Shown: piece after piece, positions 33,182 through 42,862 of the stretch | How the letters are laid out: every line of letters starts with the position of its first letter | How positions within the stretch are numbered: the stretch's first letter is position 1 | DNA from: Edaphobacter paludis | Lineage (GTDB): Bacteria > Acidobacteriota > Terriglobia > Terriglobales > Acidobacteriaceae | Length of the DNA: 64,000 nt | Assembly: GCF_039993895.1 (NCBI RefSeq) | Contig: NZ_CP121194.1 | Span: forward strand, 3,100,001 to 3,164,000 | Direction: 5' to 3' | Translations under genes and position numbers: made by a program | Notes under the pieces: generated by a model | The model's database searches: none | The model's input: the letters and a program-made list of their open reading frames with translations, nothing else | Told to the model about the DNA's origin: nothing

Positions 33182-34417
33182 TCATACCCCAGCAAACAAA
33201 GCTGCCCGGGGATCATCCGGATTCAGCTTCGCCAGCTCTCGCAAAATCTCCTTCGACCGCTCATCCTGCACCTTGGGAACCACAACTTTCACTTCGACGA
33301 TCTGATCTCCGCGGGTGCCTTCACGAGCGGCGCTCTGCACACCCTTCTCCCTCAACCGCAGCTTCTGTCCGGCCTGCGTTCCCGGAGGAATCTTCAACTG
33401 CGTCCGCCCGTCAATCGTAGGCACGTCGATCTTCGCGCCGAGCGCGGCCTCCGTCATCGTGACCGGAACAGTTACATAAATATCGTCGCCGCTCCGGCTG
33501 AAGACCGGATGCGTCCCTGCCTTGATAATCAAAAACAGATCGCCCGGCGGTCCGCCATGCACCCCTGCATTGCCCTTGCCTGCCAGCCGAATCCTCTGTC
33601 CATCCCGCGTCCCGGCCTTGATGCGAAACTCCAGCGGCTCACGCTTCAGTACAACCCCCGCGCCATCGCACGTCGGGCAAGAGTTCTGCACCTTCCCCGA
33701 CCCGCCACACCGAGGGCACTGGATGTTGAACTTCATCCGTCCGCCCATCTGCGTCACCTGCCCGCTGCCATTGCACTCCGGGCATTCGATGCTTCCGCCC
33801 GTCGTCGACTTGCCCTTGCAAGTGGGGCAGACCTCCTGCCGCTGAATCTCCAGCCGCGTGACCCCACCGCGCACCGCAGTCCAGAAGTCGACGCTCACCT
33901 GATACTCGAGGTCGGTGCCCGGCTGAGGCCCGCGCTGCGCCTTCTGCCCGCCGCTGAACATGCCGCCGAAGATGTCCTTGAAGCTGCCGCCGAATCCGCC
34001 ACCCGACTCCTGCTGCCCGCCGCGGGCGCCGCCCTGAAAGTCCGAGAAATCGAACCCTCCAAAATCAAACGGTACCTCCTGTCCCGCACGCCCACCAGAC
34101 CGGGCCCGTCCCCCGCCAGGAGCGCCCGAAAAACCGCCACCATATCCGCCACGCGCCGCAGCCTCCGCCGCCGCCGGATCGATATTGTCCGAGTAGAACC
34201 CGAACTGGTCGTAGATCTTGCGCTTCTTATCGTCGCTCAAAACATCATTGGCCTCGGAGATCTCCTTGAACTTCTCCTCGGCCTTCTTGTCGCCCGGGTT
34301 CACGTCCGGATGATACTTGCGCGCAGCCTTCCGGAACGCCTTGCGAATCTCATCTGCCGTGGCCGTCTTTTTCACGCCCAGCGTGCCGTAATAATCCTTC
34401 GTCTGTGTCGTCGCCAT
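33182..34417 (-). CDS. dnaJ: Chaperone DnaJ (type I)
   Basis: From ATG 34417 (GGAAGAG ribosome-binding site) the protein has 411 residues, slightly longer than the usual 375-390. The J domain has HPD at 36-38. A Gly/Phe-rich region of about 90 residues includes unusual [20 protein letters not shown] repeats. The zinc domain has four CxxC modules ([32 protein letters not shown]). The C-terminal peptide-binding domains end in HPxF-type [17 protein letters not shown]. It stimulates DnaK ATPase and delivers substrates. No grpE gene is nearby. It is separated from dnaK by a glycosylase gene and a small gene on the same strand. Confidence 0.95.
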   Translation of the reverse strand: MATTQTKDYYGTLGVKKTATADEIRKAFRKAARKYHPDVNPGDKKAEEKFKEISEANDVLSDDKKRKIYDQFGFYSDNIDPAAAEAAARGGYGGGFSGAPGGGRARSGGRAGQEVPFDFGGFDFSDFQGGARGGQQESGGGFGGSFKDIFGGMFSGGQKAQRGPQPGTDLEYQVSVDFWTAVRGGVTRLEIQRQEVCPTCKGKSTTGGSIECPECNGSGQVTQMGGRMKFNIQCPRCGGSGKVQNSCPTCDGAGVVLKREPLEFRIKAGTRDGQRIRLAGKGNAGVHGGPPGDLFLIIKAGTHPVFSRSGDDIYVTVPVTMTEAALGAKIDVPTIDGRTQLKIPPGTQAGQKLRLREKGVQSAAREGTRGDQIVEVKVVVPKVQDERSKEILRELAKLNPDDPRAALFAGV

Positions 34418-34467
34418 AGTCTCTTCCATTCTGCAACAGTGTGCGTGCTCCGCACCTCGAAATCTAA

Positions 34468-35367
34468 TTACTTCTCTTCCCTATCAATCGGCTGGCATGT
34501 CGGACACCAGAACAGGTTCCGTCCCGCCATTACCTTCGTCAAAATCTTCGTTCCGCAGATAAAGCACGGCCTGCCCTGCCGCCGATACACATAGTGCGCC
34601 TCTTCCTTGAGCACCTTGCCCTTGCGCTGAGGGCGGTCCGAAGCCTTGGTCGTCACGATCCGCCGGTCGACCATCCCCGCCTTCATCAATACGCCTGCAT
34701 CCTTCCATATCGACCGGATGAGCTTCTCCTCCACCACATTTCCAGCGGTGAACGGATTCAGCTTTGCTCGAAACAACAGCTCCGCGCGATAGATATTTCC
34801 AATCCCAGCCGACACCGCCTGGTCCATCAGTAAAGCACCAATCGGCTTCTTACTCTTTCGGATCTTCGCAATCGCCTTCTCGGGCCCGTCGCCATTCAGA
34901 GGATCGGGACCCAGCCGATTCAGCAATCTCTCCCACATCTCCTGCGTGTACACAGAGCAGTCCATCGGCCCGCGCAGCTCAACCCACGCAATCTTTTCCG
35001 GAGCAAGATGCCCCGCGCCGTCATCCTCCGAATACCAGCTATGCCGCTTGCTCACCCCCGGCTCAGCCGGCCTCTTCACCGCAGCCGCATTCCACATCCG
35101 CAACCGCAGCGCTCCACGCACTGCGGACAGCGGCCCTGAGCCTTCGGTGAAATCCCCCTGCAACCCCAGATGCACATGCAGAATGCGGTCCTTGCCAAAG
35201 TCATATCCCAGATGCTTCCCAACAGCCATCACACGCGCAAGCCTTCTGCCGTTAATCACCGCCGCATCCATAAACCGTCCCTGCGGTCCATCGACCTTGA
35301 CCGGCCTTCCGGCAAACGCTGCCGTATGGCGCTCCGCCCAGCGATGTATCTCATTTCCTTCCGGCAT
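34468..35367 (-). CDS. Fpg/Nei-family DNA glycosylase (Nei2-like)
   Basis: From ATG 35367 the protein has 299 residues. Removing Met exposes Pro2-Glu3 ([12 protein letters not shown]), the catalytic N-terminus of formamidopyrimidine/endonuclease VIII glycosylases, which decides the start over an ATG 15 codons upstream. The helix-two-turn-helix reads [25 protein letters not shown], and a zinc finger closes the protein (CFIC at 268-271, CPTC at 288-291). The PEGNxIHR opening matches the Nei2 branch rather than MutM. It excises oxidised bases. Its place among chaperone genes suggests a shared stress response. Confidence 0.9.
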   Translation of the reverse strand: MPEGNEIHRWAERHTAAFAGRPVKVDGPQGRFMDAAVINGRRLARVMAVGKHLGYDFGKDRILHVHLGLQGDFTEGSGPLSAVRGALRLRMWNAAAVKRPAEPGVSKRHSWYSEDDGAGHLAPEKIAWVELRGPMDCSVYTQEMWERLLNRLGPDPLNGDGPEKAIAKIRKSKKPIGALLMDQAVSAGIGNIYRAELLFRAKLNPFTAGNVVEEKLIRSIWKDAGVLMKAGMVDRRIVTTKASDRPQRKGKVLKEEAHYVYRRQGRPCFICGTKILTKVMAGRNLFWCPTCQPIDREEK

Positions 35368-35504
35368 AGATGTGATCGTCTCTCCCGTAAACGCAAGCAA
35401 TGGCGACGGCACTGGTTAACCACCAGAACATCCGTCGCCACTGCCAACAACGCAACCTGCTACTTGCTAAGTTCTATTCTCTGACTCCACTCAATTTCAG
35501 TGAC

Positions 35505-35675
35505 TCAGTTCCAGATCTGCTTGGCTTCGATCGCCTCGATCGAAAACATCTGGTCCGGCTCCATCTGCTGCATCCGCTGCATAAACTCCACTGCCTCGGC
35601 CCTGGTGTCGAACATCATGCGGTTGTACAACTGCCCCGCCCTGACCTGGTCACATTTCCACATGGTCTCGGTCAT
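35505..35675 (-). CDS. Small conserved-looking cytoplasmic protein (56 residues)
   Basis: From ATG 35675, with GGAGGG about 10 bases upstream, the protein has 56 residues: MTETMWKCDQVRAGQLYNR and on through TRAEAVEFMQRMQQMEPDQMFSIEAIEAKQIWN. The frame remains open to 35810 but the extra 45 residues lack a ribosome-binding site. It is soluble and mixed alpha/beta in composition, with a single Cys. No named family is recognised, although I believe close relatives occur throughout Terriglobia. It lies between dnaK and the glycosylase and may be stress-induced. Confidence 0.65.
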   Translation of the reverse strand: MTETMWKCDQVRAGQLYNRMMFDTRAEAVEFMQRMQQMEPDQMFSIEAIEAKQIWN

Positions 35676-35899
35676 CGCCTTCCCTCCAAGCAATCGATTG
35701 AGTTCCAGGTTCTCCAGCCACATCACGCTCGCGTATCTGTCTTGCCTGTTTCCGCTGCTTCTCTTCACTTCAACACCATTCCTGCTTATAAGACGCAATT
35801 TACGCGTCAACGATACTCATCACGCCCAATAAAACGAGAGGGGCATCCTGCCAGGCACGCCCCTCTTCTTGCTACGCACCAGCAATTCAATTGGATTGC

Positions 35900-37816
35900 T
35901 TACTTCTTTTCATCGACATCGACATACTCCGCGTCGATGACGCCCTCGTCCTTCTTGGGCTCTTCGTGCACGCCTTGAGCAGCCGTCGCGCCATCTGTCG
36001 GCGCGGAGGCAGCCGCAGCCTTGTACATCGCCTCAGCCAGTTTGTGGCTGACAGCAGTCAGCTTGTCCTTGGCTGCATTAAGCTCCGACGCATTCGGCGT
36101 TCCCGCCAACGTGGTCTTCGCTTCAGCCAAAGCTGCCTCCACCTCGGTCTTATCAGATGCAGGAACCTTGTCGCCCGAGTCCTTCACCATCTTCTCGACG
36201 TTGTACACCAGCGAGTCCAGACCATTGCGCGCTTCGACCGCATCGCGCTGTTCCTTGTCCTCGGCAGCGTGGGCTTCGGCATCCTTCGCCATCCGCTCCA
36301 CCTCTTCCTTACTTAGGCCCGAAGAGCTCGTAATCGTAATCTTCTGGTCCTTGCCGGTTGCATTGTCCTTAGCCGTGACGTTCAGAATGCCGTTAGCGTC
36401 GATGTCGAACGTGACCTCGATCTGCGGCACGCCGCGCGGTGCGGTCGGAATCCCCGAGAGCTTGAACTTGCCCAGCGTCCGGTTTTGCGCCGCCATCGGA
36501 CGCTCACCCTGCAGCACATGGACTTCTACCTCGGTCTGGTTATCCGCCGCCGTCGAAAACGTCTCCGTCTTCTTGGTCGGAATCGTCGTGTTGCGAGCGA
36601 TCATGCTGGTCGCTACGCCGCCCATCGTCTCAATCGACAACGTCAGAGGAGTCACATCCAGCAGCAGCAGATCCTTGACTTCACCGGCCAGAACGCCAGC
36701 TTGTACCGCTGCGCCAATCGCTACGACTTCATCAGGATTCACACCACGGTGCGGCTCCTTGCCGAACAGATCCTTCACCAGTTGCTGAATCTTCGGCATA
36801 CGAGTCTGACCGCCGACCAGAACGACCTCGTCAATCTTGCTGGCATCGATCCCGGCATCCTTCAACGCCTGCTTGCTCGGCCCGATCGACCGCTGCAACA
36901 GATCGTCCACCAGCGACTCCAGCTTGGCCCGGGTCAGGTTGCGGACCAGGTGCTTCGGCCCACTCGCATCGGCGGTGATAAACGGCAGGTTGATCTCGCT
37001 CTCCTGCGCCGTCGACAGCTCAATCTTGGCCTTCTCCGCCGCATCCTTCAGACGCTGCAGGGCCATCTCATTGCCCTTCGCGTGGAGATCGAGGCCGGTA
37101 TCGCTCTTGAACTCGCTGATCAGCCAGTCCACGATGCGCTGGTCGAGATTGTCGCCGCCAAGGTGGGTATCGCCATTGGTCGATTTCACCTCGATCACGC
37201 CTTCGCCAACCTCAAGAATCGAGATATCGAACGTCCCGCCGCCGAAGTCGTAAACCGCGATGGTCTCGTCCTTCTTCTTATCGAGACCGTAGGCCAGCGC
37301 CGCCGCCGTCGGCTCATTCACAATGCGCTTGACGTCAAGGCCAGCAATCTTGCCTGCATCCTTGGTAGCCTGCCGCTGAGCATCGTTGAAGTAAGCCGGA
37401 ACCGTAATCACAGCCTCCGTCACCGACTGGCCGAGATAGTCCTCCGCAGCCTTCTTCAGCTTCTGCAGAATCATCGCCGAAATCTCAGGCGCGGTATACT
37501 CCTTGCCCTGGGCCAGCACTGCCACGTTGTCGCCCTTGGCAACCACCTTGTACGGCACCATCTTCATCTCATCGCCGACTTCGTTCAGGCGACGGCCCAT
37601 AAACCGCTTGATCGAGTAAACCGTATTCTCAGGGTTTGTGATCGCCTGCCGCTTGGCCACCTGGCCAACCAGCCGCTCTCCGCTCTTGGTAAACGCAACG
37701 ATCGAAGGCGTAGTCCGACCACCCTCTTCATTGGGAATCACCTTCGCCTCGCCGCCTTCCATCACGGCTACGCAGGAGTTCGTGGTTCCCAGGTCAATGC
37801 CAATAATCTTAGCCAT
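35900..37816 (-). CDS. dnaK: Chaperone DnaK (Hsp70)
   Basis: From ATG 37816 (AGGGAT ribosome-binding site) the protein has 638 residues, the normal length. The nucleotide-binding domain begins [19 protein letters not shown] and contains [16 protein letters not shown] and [18 protein letters not shown]. The substrate-binding domain has [17 protein letters not shown], and the C-terminus ends [14 protein letters not shown]. It folds and refolds proteins with DnaJ and GrpE. It is the first gene of the chaperone run and has a likely promoter with an embedded palindrome at 37864-37898; regulation by the HspR encoded downstream is probable. Confidence 0.96.
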   Translation of the reverse strand: MAKIIGIDLGTTNSCVAVMEGGEAKVIPNEEGGRTTPSIVAFTKSGERLVGQVAKRQAITNPENTVYSIKRFMGRRLNEVGDEMKMVPYKVVAKGDNVAVLAQGKEYTAPEISAMILQKLKKAAEDYLGQSVTEAVITVPAYFNDAQRQATKDAGKIAGLDVKRIVNEPTAAALAYGLDKKKDETIAVYDFGGGTFDISILEVGEGVIEVKSTNGDTHLGGDNLDQRIVDWLISEFKSDTGLDLHAKGNEMALQRLKDAAEKAKIELSTAQESEINLPFITADASGPKHLVRNLTRAKLESLVDDLLQRSIGPSKQALKDAGIDASKIDEVVLVGGQTRMPKIQQLVKDLFGKEPHRGVNPDEVVAIGAAVQAGVLAGEVKDLLLLDVTPLTLSIETMGGVATSMIARNTTIPTKKTETFSTAADNQTEVEVHVLQGERPMAAQNRTLGKFKLSGIPTAPRGVPQIEVTFDIDANGILNVTAKDNATGKDQKITITSSSGLSKEEVERMAKDAEAHAAEDKEQRDAVEARNGLDSLVYNVEKMVKDSGDKVPASDKTEVEAALAEAKTTLAGTPNASELNAAKDKLTAVSHKLAEAMYKAAAASAPTDGATAAQGVHEEPKKDEGVIDAEYVDVDEKK

Positions 37817-37863
37817 ATCCAAATCCCTCATTCCGGGCCCACGGCCCATTCACATGTCCGACT

Positions 37864-37898
37864 GCTCAAGAATCTCACCTTGAGTCACTTACTGTCAA
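37864..37898 (-). promoter_or_regulatory. dnaK promoter with CTTGAG/CTCAAG inverted repeat
   Basis: On the minus strand TTGACA (37898-37893) is followed 17 bases later by AGATTC (37875-37870), a possible weak -10. Between and over them lies the inverted repeat ACTCAAG-N8-CTTGAGC (37885-37864). The half sites are those of the HAIR box bound by HspR (CTTGAGT-N7-ACTCAAG), but in everted order. An HspR or related operator covering the promoter is the simplest reading. Confidence 0.6.
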
Positions 37899-38304
37899 CC
37901 TATCTGATGCTGTAAATAGCATGAAGTTGCAAGCCTTATTATCTTGGATGCGTCCTCACCCGCCGGTGCCATTTTCACCGGATATTTATTTCATGAGGCG
38001 TGCTCTTCTTCGCCTCAATCGCTGACTTCGTCACATAGAAAGAGCCCATCGCAGTAAGCTGGCTACCCTCAGAGGTCGAATCATCGGGGCCGTAAACCCA
38101 TTTATTTGCATACGATCGGGGATCGTCATTATATCTAATTGCAAATAAGAGACTTAGCGAGATTGGCCAGTCAGGGAGGATTAAAGCAGGAGAACCGGGT
38201 ACTAACTCGAGCCGTCGCCACAGTCTCGTCCGCATTTCACCAACCCGCTGCTCTACAATCGTAGCGGCGGCCGCACGCTGTTCCGCCTGAGGTTCTACGC
38301 AACC
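37899..38304. other. Gene-free stretch upstream of the slipin gene
   Basis: Roughly 400 bases of lower G+C content than the surroundings. One minus-strand open frame (37975-38235, 86 codons) crosses it, ending KSTPHEINIR, but it has no ribosome-binding site, no family resemblance and uneven codon use. It could be the remnant of a lost gene. The slipin promoter is presumably between 38150 and 38300; no clear -35/-10 pair was identified. Confidence 0.4.
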
Positions 38305-39081
38305 ATGTCTATTCCTGCACTCTTCGCCATCGCCATCGTCGTACTCTACTTGCTCAATTCCATCAAAATCCTCAAAGAGTACGAGCGTGGGGTGATCTTC
38401 CGGCTGGGCCGTGTCATGGGAGCAGCGAAAGGCCCCGGGGTCATCCTGGTCTTCCGTCCTCTCGACCAGATCGTGCGCGTCAGCCTTCGCCAGGAAGCCA
38501 TGGAAGTGCCGCCGCAGGACGTTATCACTCGCGACAACGTCACCCTCAAGGTGAATGCCGTCATTACCCTGCGAGTCATTGACCCGACCAAGACCGTGAT
38601 CGAGGTTGCGAACTACGTCTATCAGACCTCACAGTTTGCCCAGACCACCCTCCGCTCCGTGCTGGGTGAAGTCGAGCTCGACGAATTGCTCGCTCATCGC
38701 GAAGCACTGAACCAGCGCATCCAGACCATCATCGACGGTCACACCGCACCCTTCGGCGTCAAGGTCGTCTCGGTCGAAGTTAAGCAGGTTGACCTGCCCG
38801 AATCCATGCTGCGGGCCATGGCCAAACAGGCCGAAGCCGAGCGCGAACGCCGCGCCAAGGTCATCCATGCCGAGGGCGAATTCAACGCCGCCGCCAAGCT
38901 CGTCGAAGCCGCCGAACTGATGGCGACCCAGCCCATGACCCTGCAACTGCGTTACTTGCAAACTCTCACCGAGATCGGCGTCGAGAAGAACACGACCATC
39001 GTCTTCCCGCTGCCACTGGAGATGATGAATCTCCTTAATAAATCCATTATGTCTGCCGCAACACCGGAGAAGAAGGACTGA
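38305..39081 (+). CDS. Slipin (stomatin/SPFH-domain membrane protein)
   Basis: The protein has 258 residues: one N-terminal hydrophobic helix (about 3-19), then a complete SPFH/band-7 domain ([30 protein letters not shown]...[18 protein letters not shown]...[21 protein letters not shown]), then an Ala/Glu/Arg helix [28 protein letters not shown]. This matches prokaryotic stomatins (slipin, YbbK/QmcA-like). They oligomerise in the inner membrane and organise microdomains or proteases. The usual NfeD partner is missing; a SPOR-domain gene follows after two bases. Confidence 0.9.
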   Translation: MSIPALFAIAIVVLYLLNSIKILKEYERGVIFRLGRVMGAAKGPGVILVFRPLDQIVRVSLRQEAMEVPPQDVITRDNVTLKVNAVITLRVIDPTKTVIEVANYVYQTSQFAQTTLRSVLGEVELDELLAHREALNQRIQTIIDGHTAPFGVKVVSVEVKQVDLPESMLRAMAKQAEAERERRAKVIHAEGEFNAAAKLVEAAELMATQPMTLQLRYLQTLTEIGVEKNTTIVFPLPLEMMNLLNKSIMSAATPEKKD

Positions 39082-39083
39082 CC

Positions 39084-39734
39084 GTGAACAGCATGTACAG
39101 CCGTAATCGTGACATGGAAGAAGACGACGAGCCGGTCGCACGCGATCGTGAGATGACTCTGGGGACGTCCTTCATTGTAGGCATCTTCTTCGCACTGGTG
39201 CTGATCTGCGCGATCTTCTTCGCCTTCGGCTACTCACTCGGGAGACGGTCTGCGCTTCCTGCATCGGGTGTCGCCGCCCCCGCCCCCGCCGCAAGTACGG
39301 ACACAGACGGCAGCGCATCCAAGCCCGCTTCTGGAATTCCCGAATCTCAGGCGTCGTCCACCAACTCTTCCGCCGACGACAATTCAGCTGACTCATCGGA
39401 TGAACAACAACCGCCCCCCGAAGCGAAGCACGCTTCGGTCGCGCCGCCTGCAAAAGCGGCCGTCAGACCAACCCCGGTCAGCAGGACGACTGCACCATCG
39501 GCGACGAATGCCGGCGCTGGCGAAACCGTCGTACAGGTAGCCGCGGTCTCGCGCCAGGGGGATGCAGATATGTTGATGTCCGCCTTGAAGCGGCATGGCT
39601 ACAACGCGGCCGTGCATCAGTCACCACAGGACAAGCTGCTGCATGTGCAGATCGGCCCCTTCGCCACGAAGAAAGATGCTGAAGTGATGCGCCAGAGACT
39701 GATCGGCGATGGCTACAACGCCATCGTCAAGTAG
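39084..39734 (+). CDS. SPOR-domain membrane protein
   Basis: The protein has 216 residues from GTG 39084 (AAGG seven bases upstream). A cytoplasmic tail of about 27 residues leads to one transmembrane helix (about 29-51, TSFIVGIFFALVLICAIFFAFGY). A Pro/Ala/Ser-rich periplasmic linker follows, and a C-terminal SPOR domain from about 144 to the end (ETVVQVAAVSRQGDADMLMSALKRHGYNAAVH...LLHVQIGPFATKKDAEVMRQRL). SPOR domains bind denuded glycan strands at the division septum. It is coupled to the slipin gene and overlaps the convergent plsC by 22 bases. Confidence 0.88.
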   Translation: MNSMYSRNRDMEEDDEPVARDREMTLGTSFIVGIFFALVLICAIFFAFGYSLGRRSALPASGVAAPAPAASTDTDGSASKPASGIPESQASSTNSSADDNSADSSDEQQPPPEAKHASVAPPAKAAVRPTPVSRTTAPSATNAGAGETVVQVAAVSRQGDADMLMSALKRHGYNAAVHQSPQDKLLHVQIGPFATKKDAEVMRQRLIGDGYNAIVK

Positions 39735-40447
39735 TCCTTAGGCTTCATCTCCTCAGGCAGGGCGTCCGCTATGGCCTTGCGCACAGCCTTCAACAGATCC
39801 TCGCGCGTCTCATACCGCGCAGGCTCAATCGCAGGCAGCAACTGCACCCGTGCCACGCCCGGCGTAATCGCGATACTTCCCTTCCGCATCATGTGCTCGG
39901 TACCGGAGAGCGCAATCGGGATGATGGGCGCCTGTGTCTGCTGAGCAAGAAAGAACGGCCCTTTTTTGAAGATGGAAAGTCGCCCATCCTTGGAGCGGGT
40001 GCCTTCAGGAAAGACCAGAATATTCAGCCCGGAACGCAAGGCATCCGCCGCAGCCGCTACGCTGGCCTGTGCCGCCTCGCGACGGTGACCGCGTTCCACC
40101 GGCACAAACTTGCCCATTCTCATTGCAGTCCCGAGGATAGGGATGCGCATCAGTTCCTTTTTCAACAGCACCGAGGAGCGACCAGGAAGCAGCGGAAGCA
40201 CAACCGGAGGATCGAGGTTGGAGACGTGGTTGCACATGAAGATGCAATGCCGGTCCGAGGGAATATTCTGCAAGCCGGTGATCTCGATGCGAATGCCTGC
40301 GGCGCGTACACCAGCGTTGGCAATCCACATAGCCACTCGATAGAGCAGGCTGATATCCCGCACCAGAAACGAATAGGGCATGCCGATGATGCCCGCGAGA
40401 GGCCCCAGCGCGGTGTAGACAAAGAGAAGTTTCAGTGTCGCAAACAT
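39713..40447 (-). CDS. plsC: 1-acylglycerol-3-phosphate acyltransferase (PlsC family)
   Basis: The protein has 244 residues. One N-terminal hydrophobic segment precedes the acyltransferase motifs NHVSNLD (73-79, NHx4D block I), block II/III around GKFVPVERG (113-120) and FPEGTRS (146-152). It transfers an acyl group to lysophosphatidic acid, giving phosphatidic acid at the inner membrane. It is the last gene of the 48.8-39.7 kb operon, five bases after mpl. The 3' end overlaps the SPOR gene. Other lysophospholipid acceptors are possible. Confidence 0.87.
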   Translation of the reverse strand: MFATLKLLFVYTALGPLAGIIGMPYSFLVRDISLLYRVAMWIANAGVRAAGIRIEITGLQNIPSDRHCIFMCNHVSNLDPPVVLPLLPGRSSVLLKKELMRIPILGTAMRMGKFVPVERGHRREAAQASVAAAADALRSGLNILVFPEGTRSKDGRLSIFKKGPFFLAQQTQAPIIPIALSGTEHMMRKGSIAITPGVARVQLLPAIEPARYETREDLLKAVRKAIADALPEEMKPKDYLTMAL

Positions 40448-40452
40448 GTTAT

Positions 40453-41895
40453 CTATGCCCGTTCTATGGCTGCAATCGAATGGGCAATCGCGCGTGGAAG
40501 CTTCTGATAGATGCTGCCGAAACCCCCATTGGAGAGAATCGCAACGATGTCCCCAGCCCTGAGTTGTGGCGTCAGGACCTCCACAATCGCATCGGCATCC
40601 GCATAAACGGCAGCCGGTGTCCCGATGTCATTAAGACGGGCAACAACGTTCTCCGGTATCAACCGTTCGCTCACAGGAATGCTCTCGGACCTGAAGACAT
40701 TCGCCAACACAACGCGATCAGCCAGGGCCAGACTCTCCACCAACGCAGCCTCGAAGACATTCCGCCGCAGCGTATTGGAGCGAGGCTCCAGCACAGCCAC
40801 GAGCCGTCTGCCCGGATAGGCCTCCCGCAGCGCGCGAAGCGTCTCGCGGATGGCTGTCGGATGGTGCGCAAAGTCGTCGATGATCGTGATGCCTTCTACG
40901 ACCGAGCTGATCTCGAGCCTGCGCTTGACGCTCCTGAACGTCGCCAATGCTTCGACGATTGCTTCAGCAGGAACGCCCTGTCCTGCGGCGAGCGCAGCGG
41001 CAGCGGTAGCGTTAAGTGCGTTGTGCTCGCCCGCCATCGGCAGGCTCAGTTCTGCGAAGGGCGCGCCATGACGCAAAAGCGTCCATCTGCTTAGCGTTTC
41101 GTCGTGACGCAGATCTGCAACACGCCAGGTTGAGTCAGCAGCGAATCCATAACGCTCGACAGCGCAGAAGGCATTCGCTACACACTCGCTGACATTCTCG
41201 CTACCATCGAAGGCAACGACGCGGCCACGACGCGGAACGAGATTCACGAACCTCTTGAATGCCGTCTTCACGGCAGCAAGATCGGGATAGATGTCGGCGT
41301 GATCGAACTCGACGTGGGTAAGGATGGCAGCATCGGGAAAGTAGTGTAAAAACTTAGGGCCTTTGTCGAAGAAAGCGGTGTCGTATTCATCGCCTTCGAG
41401 CAGAAAAGGACGAGTTGGGCGCACCATAAAACTGGTGCCGAAGTTTTCCGCCACGCCCCCAATTAGAAATGATGGCGCCAGCTCAGGGTTCTTGCGTGAG
41501 GCGACCTCGTAGATCCAGGCCAGCATGCTGGTCGTCGTCGTCTTGCCATGCGTCCCTGCAACCACCAGCGACTCGCGGCCGGGCAGAAACTCGTCATGCA
41601 GAATCCCCGCCATGGAGCAGAACGGGATGCGCTGGTCGAGCACATATTCCAGCTCCACATTGCCGCGCGAGATGGCATTGCCGACCACAACCAGATCGGG
41701 CCGAGGCTCAAGATTGCTTTCGGCATACGGCTCATGAACTTTGATGTTCAGTGCAGCCAGCAGATCACTCATCGGCGGATACGCAGCCGCGTCGGAGCCA
41801 GTGATGGAGTGCCCTTGTTGTTGCAGCATTCCCGCGAGCGACGCCATCGCCGTGCCGCAGATACCGATGAGATGAATGTGTCTTTGCTTTTGCAT
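40453..41895 (-). CDS. mpl: UDP-MurNAc:L-Ala-gamma-D-Glu-meso-DAP ligase (Mpl)
   Basis: The protein has 480 residues. It opens HIHLIGICGTAMASLAGML, the N-terminal Rossmann signature of Mpl/MurC; ATP-binding GTHGKTTTT lies at 114-122. EGDEYDTAFFDKGPKFLHY and DDFAHHPTAIRETL are the Mpl-specific central and C-terminal motifs. Mpl reattaches recovered murein tripeptide to UDP-MurNAc, bypassing stepwise MurC-D-E. Directly upstream are LD-carboxypeptidase and a DapF homologue, so this block handles peptidoglycan recycling. MurC is excluded by the FDKGPKF motif. Confidence 0.92.
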   Translation of the reverse strand: MQKQRHIHLIGICGTAMASLAGMLQQQGHSITGSDAAAYPPMSDLLAALNIKVHEPYAESNLEPRPDLVVVGNAISRGNVELEYVLDQRIPFCSMAGILHDEFLPGRESLVVAGTHGKTTTTSMLAWIYEVASRKNPELAPSFLIGGVAENFGTSFMVRPTRPFLLEGDEYDTAFFDKGPKFLHYFPDAAILTHVEFDHADIYPDLAAVKTAFKRFVNLVPRRGRVVAFDGSENVSECVANAFCAVERYGFAADSTWRVADLRHDETLSRWTLLRHGAPFAELSLPMAGEHNALNATAAAALAAGQGVPAEAIVEALATFRSVKRRLEISSVVEGITIIDDFAHHPTAIRETLRALREAYPGRRLVAVLEPRSNTLRRNVFEAALVESLALADRVVLANVFRSESIPVSERLIPENVVARLNDIGTPAAVYADADAIVEVLTPQLRAGDIVAILSNGGFGSIYQKLPRAIAHSIAAIERA

Positions 41896-41905
41896 GATTG
41901 TGAGA

Positions 41906-42862
41906 TTAGAGGTGAGCTATAACTGCCGAATCTAAAAAGTAGATCTGTGGATTCCCCGCTTCGGCTAAATCCAGCTTAACAGGAATGCCCAGCGGCAGCG
42001 TGACGTTCGGTGTGCCAACATGACCGCTACGCAGGCCAATCGCGATAGGTCCGTCGAAATCGCGGAGCGAGTGCATGATCGCACGCTCCAGATAATCGTT
42101 CTCTGCATCCGTCACGCACTGGCACATGTCCCCGAAGACGATGCCCCGCGCGCCCTTCAGCACTCCCGAGTAGCGCAGATGCAGAAGCATACGGTCCCAC
42201 TGGTAAGGCTTCGTCCCAATGTCTTCGAGGAAGAGAATGCTGTCCTGTATATGTGGGGCAAATGGAGTTCCCAAAGCCTCTGCGAGGATCGAGAGGCATC
42301 CACCCTCCAGGACTCCCTCGGCGACGCCGCCGCGAAGTACACGAAGACCATCACCAGCTCCCAACGACCATGAGGCATCACCCTCGACAGAGTGCCGCCA
42401 GCTTGCCATGTCGACGCCATCTTCGCGTGCAAAGTCTGCGGCGACCATAGGGCCATGGAAGGTGACGAGGTTGGCCTCGTTATGAAGCCAGCTATGCAAC
42501 GCGGTGTGATCGCTGTAGGCGATAAATGCCTTGGGATTGGCACGTATCAGTGTGGCATCGAGAAAAGGCAACAGCTCCGCCGAGCCCCATCCGCCGCGCG
42601 TGCATAGGATGCCGCCGATTGATGCATCCGAAAAAGCAGCATGAAAGTCTTCCAGGCGATGCTCGAGCGTACCGGCATAGTAAAGCGGGCCACGATCGAG
42701 CGCATGTTTACCTAAAACCGTGCGATAGCCTAACGCCTGCAACCTGCCGATGCCCTGATGCACCAACTCGGACTTTGGAGTGCTCGCCGGAGACACCACC
42801 GCCAGCGTCGCACCCGGACGCAGCGCGGCAGGCTTTACCATTGCATTGCGCGAGGCCGTCAC
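41906..42862 (-). CDS. LD-carboxypeptidase (S66, LdcA-like)
   Basis: The protein has 318 residues from a GTG that overlaps the dapF stop in GTGA. The S66 catalytic set is present: nucleophile Ser117 in IAYSDHTALH, Glu in GGCLSILAEALGTP / LFLEDIGTKPYQWDRML, and His in RSGHVGTPNVTLPLG. The nucleotide-free RGGWGSAELLPFLD loop also matches. LdcA removes the terminal D-Ala of murein tetrapeptides in the cytoplasm, giving tripeptides. The product is the substrate of Mpl encoded 10 bases downstream. An in-frame ATG seven codons later is an alternative start. Confidence 0.9.
   Translation of the reverse strand: MTASRNAMVKPAALRPGATLAVVSPASTPKSELVHQGIGRLQALGYRTVLGKHALDRGPLYYAGTLEHRLEDFHAAFSDASIGGILCTRGGWGSAELLPFLDATLIRANPKAFIAYSDHTALHSWLHNEANLVTFHGPMVAADFAREDGVDMASWRHSVEGDASWSLGAGDGLRVLRGGVAEGVLEGGCLSILAEALGTPFAPHIQDSILFLEDIGTKPYQWDRMLLHLRYSGVLKGARGIVFGDMCQCVTDAENDYLERAIMHSLRDFDGPIAIGLRSGHVGTPNVTLPLGIPVKLDLAEAGNPQIYFLDSAVIAHL

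Noticed and set aside
37975..38235. 86-codon minus-strand open frame upstream of the slipin gene
   Set aside because: No ribosome-binding site, no recognisable family and a composition unlike neighbouring genes; at most a gene remnant.
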